The translations under genes and the position numbers were made by a program. A model generated the notes under the pieces. That model saw nothing but the letters and a program-made list of their open reading frames with translations. It searched no databases and had not been told where the DNA came from. Source: Pyxicephalus adspersus (taxonomy: Eukaryota; Chordata; Amphibia; Anura; Pyxicephalidae). From it: a DNA stretch of 64,000 bases. The stretch spans positions 113,950,561 through 114,014,560 of the forward strand of contig NC_092859.1 of the NCBI RefSeq assembly GCF_032062135.1. The letters run 5' to 3'. Of the stretch, positions 57,131 to 64,000 are shown piece after piece (the first letter of the stretch is position 1; each line of letters begins with the position of its first letter).

Positions 57131-57150
57131 TTTTTTTTTTTTTTTTTTTT
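57131..57150. repeat. Poly-T run (20 nt)
   Basis: Uninterrupted T20 followed by AAATCACC. It could be the A-tail of an unrecognised minus-strand retroposon; upstream sequence does not support one. Confidence 0.9.
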
Positions 57151-60100
57151 AAATCACCTGGGACAGGGTCACACAGGTCACCTAAACCTCTTAGTAAATT
57201 TGGTGGCAATACTATTTTCAGTAGCTTTGTAATTACCTTGAACAGTTGGTAGATTTGACTGAAACGTGAGGTATAGAAAAACTACAGGCAACTGTGGTGA
57301 TACTCAATACTTGTAAAGTTAGACCTGTGTTCATGAAAAGTTTGTGTATATGTCACAATTACTGCAACTGCACTGAATGCTTCTTTCTGATATGACCTGC
57401 AGCAGGGCAGACTGGTAACCTGGCCAATATTGGCCACTTAAAGCAATGGTGCATACTGGACACCCAGCAGCCCGTTTTTTATCTAGCCTTGCTGTCCCTT
57501 AACATGTTTGCTTTAAAAAGATAAAAAAAGACTTTATTCAAAATGTTTACAAAAAACATACCATAAAAAATGTAAACATGTTAATATGAGACCAACAAGG
57601 CAATGAACTGAAGGAAAAAGGTTGTTTTAATCAAATGTATAGAACAAGTGCCAAGCAGCTTTGCCAAGCATACAATTAGGTGGTGGGCATGAGAGTGGGT
57701 TTAAATACATTTTGTATTTTACTGCAGCAAATCAAGGAAAGTAAGAAATGGCATGAAAATGCTGTTACTAAAGACAGTTGGTGGGTGCTAGTGTATGCCG
57801 CTTGGAGTTTCATGGAAAGGCAGACAACCTATGGCTGTAGGATTGTATGCCTAATTATTGCTGTTGTCTTGCTTACCTCCTGTTGATAGAGAAAAATGAA
57901 CAAAAAACTTAAACTATTGAAATAAGTCCCCCACAAGCAGAGTCATTCCTAACTGCCAATATTTATAGCCAAATATTCCACCCTCCCTAACTGCTGCTTT
58001 CTGCTTGCATTGAGGACCAGAAGGTTGACTGTAGAGCTTCTCCCCCAAAGCAGTTATGCCTCCCATGCCCTGACTATAATTTAACAAAAAAATGGTTGGT
58101 GAATGCTTGGGAAAAAAAGATTCTCCTGGCAAAGCAAGGGAATTTAAACATGCCTGGCCTCTGAAAATTGAAAATTGTTAAAAAAACAAACAAAATGCAA
58201 CTGGGAATCAGAATGCCCAGTCTTTGCCACCAGAAATTCACCAGTGAGCTTCACAACTCACATTTGTACTGCTTACTAAAGTATAGCTTGCAGAAAGCAC
58301 TACTTGTGCTTCAAAAGAATATGCTGCTGCCTTGTGGCATCCTCAAGAGCAATTACAGGTTCTAATCCCAAGCTCTTGCATTTGTTACTGTTGGTCCTCA
58401 TCTTGAGAAGAAACTGAGGGATGTGCATGACTCACTCCATATGCAACAAGGCAGAAATGTATCACTCAGACATTCGTCGTCTCCAGCTATAGACATTTGG
58501 AGGAGGAAGGTAGGATATGGGGGAGAGGGAAGTCTAAGTGGATCTATAGTAAATGTACCTACTGGATAAACATTGCCTAAATACAAGAAGTATGCAGATT
58601 TGTACTTAAATATTAGTGTAAGAGAGATGCACTTAGCTATAATCTTCCCTGCAACCACAGCTTGCTGGTGTTCCTGCAACAACCAAACAAGGCAGTTCTC
58701 CAACAATTCCTCTGTATCCAGTTAGCGTGAGTTTAAGATATTCTAGATAAAATTGATTTGACCATAGAAACTCATCTGAATTTAGCAGAAGATTTAGAAT
58801 GCAAGATGCTAACTAACAGACCATTTCCCCTATTTCATTTTTAATTCCTTGTTGGCTGAATTTGTACACTTTGCACCTCCCTGAGTATGCCACTGGCTCA
58901 GACCTCTACTCCGAGCCATGGAGACTCAAGCCTCTAACATAAAGAAATATACTGTCTCTGAATTATCTATTTAACAAGTAGAGTAAGACCATAATGGCTT
59001 CATCAGGTGGCAGACCCAAAACTAAATATGTCACGCTGAATGGGTTGTTCAGCTTGCCAACAAAAAAAGTTAAATATCAATTACTGATGGACTGGTCCTC
59101 TTGAGTACTGGTGCCACAGAGAAAGTGACACAAACAGCAATTAAAACCCGACAGGGGTTTAAAACCCTTATGACTCCATCAAATACTAAATTATACATAA
59201 AAAGTAGATTATACAATCAGATTGTGATGATTTTGACCAGCTGAAGGTTGTTGTTATATATGCAGTTCAAGGCTTCTTGTTTAAATTGTCAATTTCTTCA
59301 AATTTAGGTTATTGAACACCTAATAAGATTGTTAGGCTGGAATTTAAAGTGATCTTTTCACTGCTCTAATCATACATATTATCTGATGGGCTCTATAATG
59401 TTCAAACATTGACATCTTTCTCTGTCATGGTGGGATTACTCAAAACACCATGAATGAACTAGTTTAGCAAGGCTCCAGGCAAACAACTTTGTTCATTGAA
59501 GCATAATGGAACACTTTGCTTGCCAGCATATTTTGCAGCCTGTAAATGACCTGTGGTAAATTCAGTATTCACTTTGTAAATGACCTGTGGTATATTGCAT
59601 GCCTTCTTTTTACAATAATTATCTTATATTTGTTTAATTCTCTTTTTCTTGGAGCCATTATGATTGATGGTTGCTGAACCACTTGCTACTCATTAGTCTG
59701 CATATACATGCATCAAAAATCTAAATAGTTTAGTCACTGAAAAATAATTAGTCTTTCATGGTCAACAAAAGATATGATTAGAAATTTATTTTAGGTTTAT
59801 GGGAATAAAGCCATAATGAAAAAGCCATACTTATAAACCTGTGGAAACACACAAAACGTAATAATTATTTGTGCAGCACTGACATTTTCTCTGCATCACT
59901 TTAAATAGTGATTAAATAGTCATTTCTAATTGTCTCTCAAATACAGAGATTTAAATCTAGGAGACTATTACAGCAGGGCAGAACCTGGTACACCCATTCA
60001 CCTGCTTGTTAACACAAATACCTGTTTAGCCAACACTGACTGTTTAGACAACGTTAAGACAACCTGGGTGAAGTTCAAACCAAGTATAGGTTTCTGTAAT

Positions 60101-60600
60101 AGGTTTCTGTAAAATGTAAGGGGTTAATGCTAGTATATGCTGGACAGTTCTAGAATCTCTTCTCCTTAGTGACTGATGGTTGGCTATCTTCTGTTGCAGG
60201 GGCACAACCCTGCCTTAACCAGTGACTACCCTAGTGAATTTACCTGTAGGACCTTTTGTGATGGTTGGTGCACAACATGTCAAGATGTTGTTGGCATGTT
60301 AATGGTGTGGGGAATATTTTCTGTAGTTTGCCTTTTTACAAGCTGAGCATCTTTTAAATGCCACAGTCTACGTTTGTATTGTTGCTGACCATGCAATTCC
60401 TGCATCGAGCAGTATAACACACCATAGCACAAAACTGAAATGATCTCAAACTTCTTGAATATGTTAATGAATGAAAATTGAGTTGAGTAAAAAAAAACAC
60501 TCAAAAACAGGTGTAGAGTCACAATATTGCAAGTGAAGAATCTATAAATGTGTGCCGATAAATTAACTTCTATCATCTATTTTAGCAAATATTACAAACC
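57151..60600. other. Unassigned stretch
   Basis: No exon or transposon recognised. The frame at 58398-58706 (minus, 102 codons) has no known domain. A 22-bp direct repeat (TGTAAATGACCTGTGGTA) occurs at about 59540 and 59576. Confidence 0.45.
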
Positions 60601-60864
60601 TGAAGTTGTATGCAAGATCAGAGAGGTATAAGTAGTGTGGTATTCTACATGCTAAGGTCCTTGTGTTTGAGTCAGGAATCTAAAAAAAAATCAGCTGCTG
60701 TCCTGCACATCTCTCCAGGAGCTGTTTGTAACATACTTACAAATTCTCTATCTGGTATACAAAATACACCTAGGATCAACTAGATAAGGTAACAATATCA
60801 GTCTGTCATACTGACATACTCACATTATATTATACTTTACAGTCTATGTATGTATATATGTGCA

Positions 60865-60904
<40 letters not shown>

Positions 60905-61033
60905 TATATAGATATTGGTCTCTTAACATAAAATCATAATTGATTTTTTTATAGATTCCTGACTCAAACACAAGGACCTTAGCATGTAGAATACCACACT
61001 ACTTATACCTCTCTGATCTTGCATACAACTTCA
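60601..61033. repeat. Long inverted repeat: 93-bp arms, 247-bp loop
   Basis: The left arm 60601-60693 and right arm 60941-61033 are reverse complements at 92 of 93 positions; the only difference is in the A/T run. The outer ends read TGAAGTTGTATGC. The loop holds unrelated sequence and a TA-rich microsatellite. It could be a MITE with long TIRs, but no certain target duplication is seen (flanks AACC and TACC), or a recent local inverted duplication. Confidence 0.9.
60845..60910. repeat. TA/TG-rich microsatellite
   Basis: TATG/TGTA units merge into about 17 TA units, inside the loop of the inverted repeat. Confidence 0.9.
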
Positions 61034-61199
61034 TACCATCCACTTTTGTTCCACAAATCCATGTAAGTGTGAATATTTCTGGATTATTTACTGACATCCA
61101 TGTATTTTGGCCTAAAACCTGCTTGTTATTAATCAATTAATAACCAGTATATATAGTGGGACATCAATGTGCGCTCTAAACAACATAGGTCATCATGTT

Positions 61200-61860
61200 A
61201 TAGAGAGCACATTAATTGGGAATGTGTATATCTACAACATAATATTCATATGAGTCACTATAAATTCTAATTCAAACATTATCTACTGGTCTAGATGCAA
61301 TTGACACAGACAATCTACGCATGCTGTCAATACTCCTGAAGAAGCTGTATCTGGCGAAACGCGTCGAGTATATCATACAACATGCTTTGGTGATCAAACA
61401 TTGTACATGGTCAACAATATATAAGTTGATAGCTGTTACGGTATATGTCTAGTGAAAAAATCACTTTGTCTGTGGTTGAACCCCAAGGATAATAAGGTGG
61501 TTCAAACCAACCTCTGATTACTGTTTATTATATTAAGTAATCATCTGACTTCAATGATTATACCTGACCACTAGTTGTGTACAGTGGTATTTTTAATGTA
61601 CAAACCCTATTACAAATTTTGTTAATGTATGTTGAATACATCGTTTGTGTGTACATCGTGTTGTTTTTTGAGCTATTGAATGATGAGGGTAGGCACGTTA
61701 TTGCTCTATTTACAGTCTCTGTGATATACCACCACCATTGCCACATCTCCTCTATTGTTATTTATTGTTAAAGTGTTTATGGTTATCACTTTCAAAAGAT
61801 TTGGTTGTTGTAAATGTTTTATAGATAATATGTGTTAATAAAGCAGACTTATGGCAATTT
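61200..61860 (+). repeat. Candidate dispersed element around core motif, plus strand
   Basis: The core motif copy F (61334-61366) is followed by TTGAACCCCAAGG (about 61466) and ends near GTGTTAATAAAGCAG (about 61833-61847). The minus-strand stretch 1860-3115 has the same order of core and TTGAACCCCA. No terminal repeats found; class unknown. Confidence 0.35.
61334..61366 (+). repeat. Core motif copy F, reference copy
   Basis: TCCTGAAGAAGCTGTATC followed by TGGCGAAACGCGTCG. It is the best-preserved plus-strand copy in the window and the reference used for the other copies. Confidence 0.8.
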
Positions 61861-64000
61861 TCCTGCAAAAAATGGAATGGTGTCATGATGATGGGAAAAT
61901 GGGGGGGTGCAGGTGAGTGAGAGGGGAGCATGAGAGGGATTGGGTAAGTATGGGGTGAACATTATAGCTACCTGAATCATACAATCACTACATCTTTTCG
62001 GGTTTCAAAAGTTAGTTGTTCATTTAACAATATGAAAACTTTGGGAGATATGTTCTCCATTTTGTTTCTTCTTTTAAAATGCCAGCAAAATACATTTGCA
62101 ATTTCATGTATGGGTGACAGTTTATATTTTTTTACAGATTTCAGCAAATGATTGATGCAAAAAAAGATGTAACAGCATGGATATCAATCTTTTTTTAATC
62201 TAGGTAACATTATAAAATGCATTCTCTGCTACCTCCTGGCCAATAGGGGGTTAAGGGAAGCTTAAGCGTGGGCTGAAAGATGTGCTAGCTAAGTCAATAA
62301 TAACAGTGCAGACATTCGGACATATCAAAGGCAGAAAGCCAGGAGAAATTCTATCTGTCTGGAAATGATTCTAGCTTTTATTACCAGTAAACAGGCTCTG
62401 TGCTCATTATTTCCATTTATATATATTTTTACCACTTCAAACAAAGCTCTATGGCAAACAGGATGAAATCTTATCTTTTTATGTATAATTTTAATTGTGG
62501 TTGCATTATAAGCTTTAGGCACTGCAGTAATTTGAAACAAATAAATAAATAAATATTATAATAGGCTCATGGTGGAAAGTGTAATATGGCTGCCAAAAGG
62601 TTGCATATGAAGGTCCCGTGGTTTTAGAGATCAGGTCACGAGGCTGGGGATTCAAGACGGTCATTGACATTTTCCTTTTTTTTAATGACATCACAAGATG
62701 TTACTCATATTGCCCCTGTACGTGATCAGAATGCTAGTCTATGCTTGATCATCTCTAAATAATAAAAAATAGTCAAAAAAAAAACCTGAAGTTTACTATT
62801 TGACATTTAGTAATGTTATATATGTTTTATTAAATGTACTGTTTTATGCTGCCGGTGTATTCAAATCCAGGTCTGCCATTTGCAAAGGGAAAACATGTTT
62901 TCTTTACAGACTTTTTCTGTTAGAGATCACAGGCTTTAAAATATAAGACTTTAAACCTGTTGTTTCATGTACTGGGGCAGCCAGAAAGAATTCTGATATT
63001 TGGCTAAAATCCTGGCAGGAACTAGAGTGCCCACAGATATATTCAACTTGCAGATCAGAATATAGCCTTACATGTCCATTTATTTAGAAGCTGGCACTAC
63101 ACATTTCATCTTCAGTAAGCCATTGAACGATTGCTAGCTTGGCTGCTATTTACATGTATCCAAACTGAAGGACAAAAACGTACACACCTTAGATGTGGTG
63201 GCTGCATTAGCGTTCTTTGTTCAGCTACATGACTGGGTCATCTTCACGGATCTTCTTCCAGGTTTGAGGCCAAATTGACGTAACTCCCAGGCGTGTCCAC
63301 AGGAGCTAATTATTACTGGCAGCCCTGAGGGGTGCTGCACAGTTCAGACTCTTAACAGACAGATGAGTATGTTTTATTGTAGAATGGACTTCCTGTGTAC
63401 TTTCTAAAATAAACAACCTGCTTTTACAACATTTTTTTAGCACCAGAAATCAATGCATAGGACACTGGGCCAATGAGAGTTAGATGTCTTTTTGTGTTAC
63501 AGGTTCTTCTTTTTCCCTAGTTATCCAGAATCTACAGTGATCCACAGGGATCTAGCAAGTCAGTATTCATAGTTGACAAGTCATAGTTCTCTTAAATACC
63601 CAGCTATTAAGATAATAAGGATTTGGTTCCATCTTTTGGAGAAACCAAAATAATTTTTTAGCCAAAATCCCGTCTATTCCTAATTTGTTCCTCTTTTTGT
63701 TTTGATTATTGGATCTCTATATATGTACGATTTAACTACCAAAAGTGTTATCTACGCTAAAGCTTTTAACCAACCTCTAAATTTCTACATTTGTAATTCT
63801 GAAAAGTTGTAGTAAAAATAAAGCACTTGTGGGTTTAGGCAATTGTATTTTACATATTATTTGTTCTAATCCATGTATAATAGCATGTAGAAGGTAGTAC
63901 TATTAATATACTGCATGAAATTTCCATGATAAAATAGGTGTCGGCAGAGTTTAAAAAGTATTGTAATGTTAGCGAAAAAACTGAATGAAAGATATTGGTT
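61861..64000. other. Unassigned stretch to the window end
   Basis: No exon, RNA gene or clear transposon recognised. Short AAAT repeats near 62540 are the only simple repeat of note. Confidence 0.45.

Overview
The window looks like vertebrate, most likely anuran amphibian, intergenic or intronic DNA. It is AT-rich, has no bacterial-style gene packing, and is dominated by decayed transposable elements: TTAA-flanked and foldback MITEs, hAT MITEs, a mariner, a Tc1-like element, a piggyBac fragment, tRNA-derived SINEs with an L2-like tail, and a solo LTR. The frog assignment is inference from this element mix and from recall of similar repeats. I found no convincing host protein-coding exon, tRNA, rRNA or snRNA gene. 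The longest open frames (136 and 124 codons) lie inside a LINE remnant and a mariner transposase.

Layout. 1-1859 is plain AT-rich DNA. 1860-3115 is a candidate dispersed element around a GAAACGCGT core. 3245-3719 and 9609-9907 are two members of one TTAA MITE family. 7772-8264 is a hAT MITE with target duplication. 9126-9411 is a near-complete SINE. 10225-11182 holds stacked hairpins, an N-terminal piggyBac transposase relic ending at a splice-donor-like site, and a T-rich minisatellite. 15511-16769 is a complete mariner with perfect 31-bp inverted ends and a dead transposase. 19655-20640 is a Tc1-like relic. 18190, 21834, 30348 and 36763 start four copies of a Harbinger-like foldback MITE; the three complete copies show 3-bp target duplications.

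31987-33678 is a hAT fragment caught in a ~750-bp tandem duplication. The junction carries an unresolved base (32817) and a tiny palindromic MITE. 35370-35560, 47781-47822 and 56873-57006 are SINE pieces. 42593-42960 is a second hAT MITE with a perfect 8-bp target duplication. 43077-43795 is an antisense L2-like LINE 3' end whose tail matches that of the SINEs. 53964-54676 is a solo LTR with a TAGGG duplication, followed by a pyrimidine-rich tract and then a purine-rich tract. 60601-61033 is a 93-bp almost perfect inverted repeat.

The elements do not form a pathway. What links them is ancestry: SINE and LINE share a tail, the MITEs fall into families, and one short core (CTGAAGAAG, a spacer, GCGAAACGCGT) recurs about eight times in otherwise unrelated flanks, twice as an inverted pair. 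Non-repetitive stretches may hold conserved non-coding elements, which cannot be judged without alignment.
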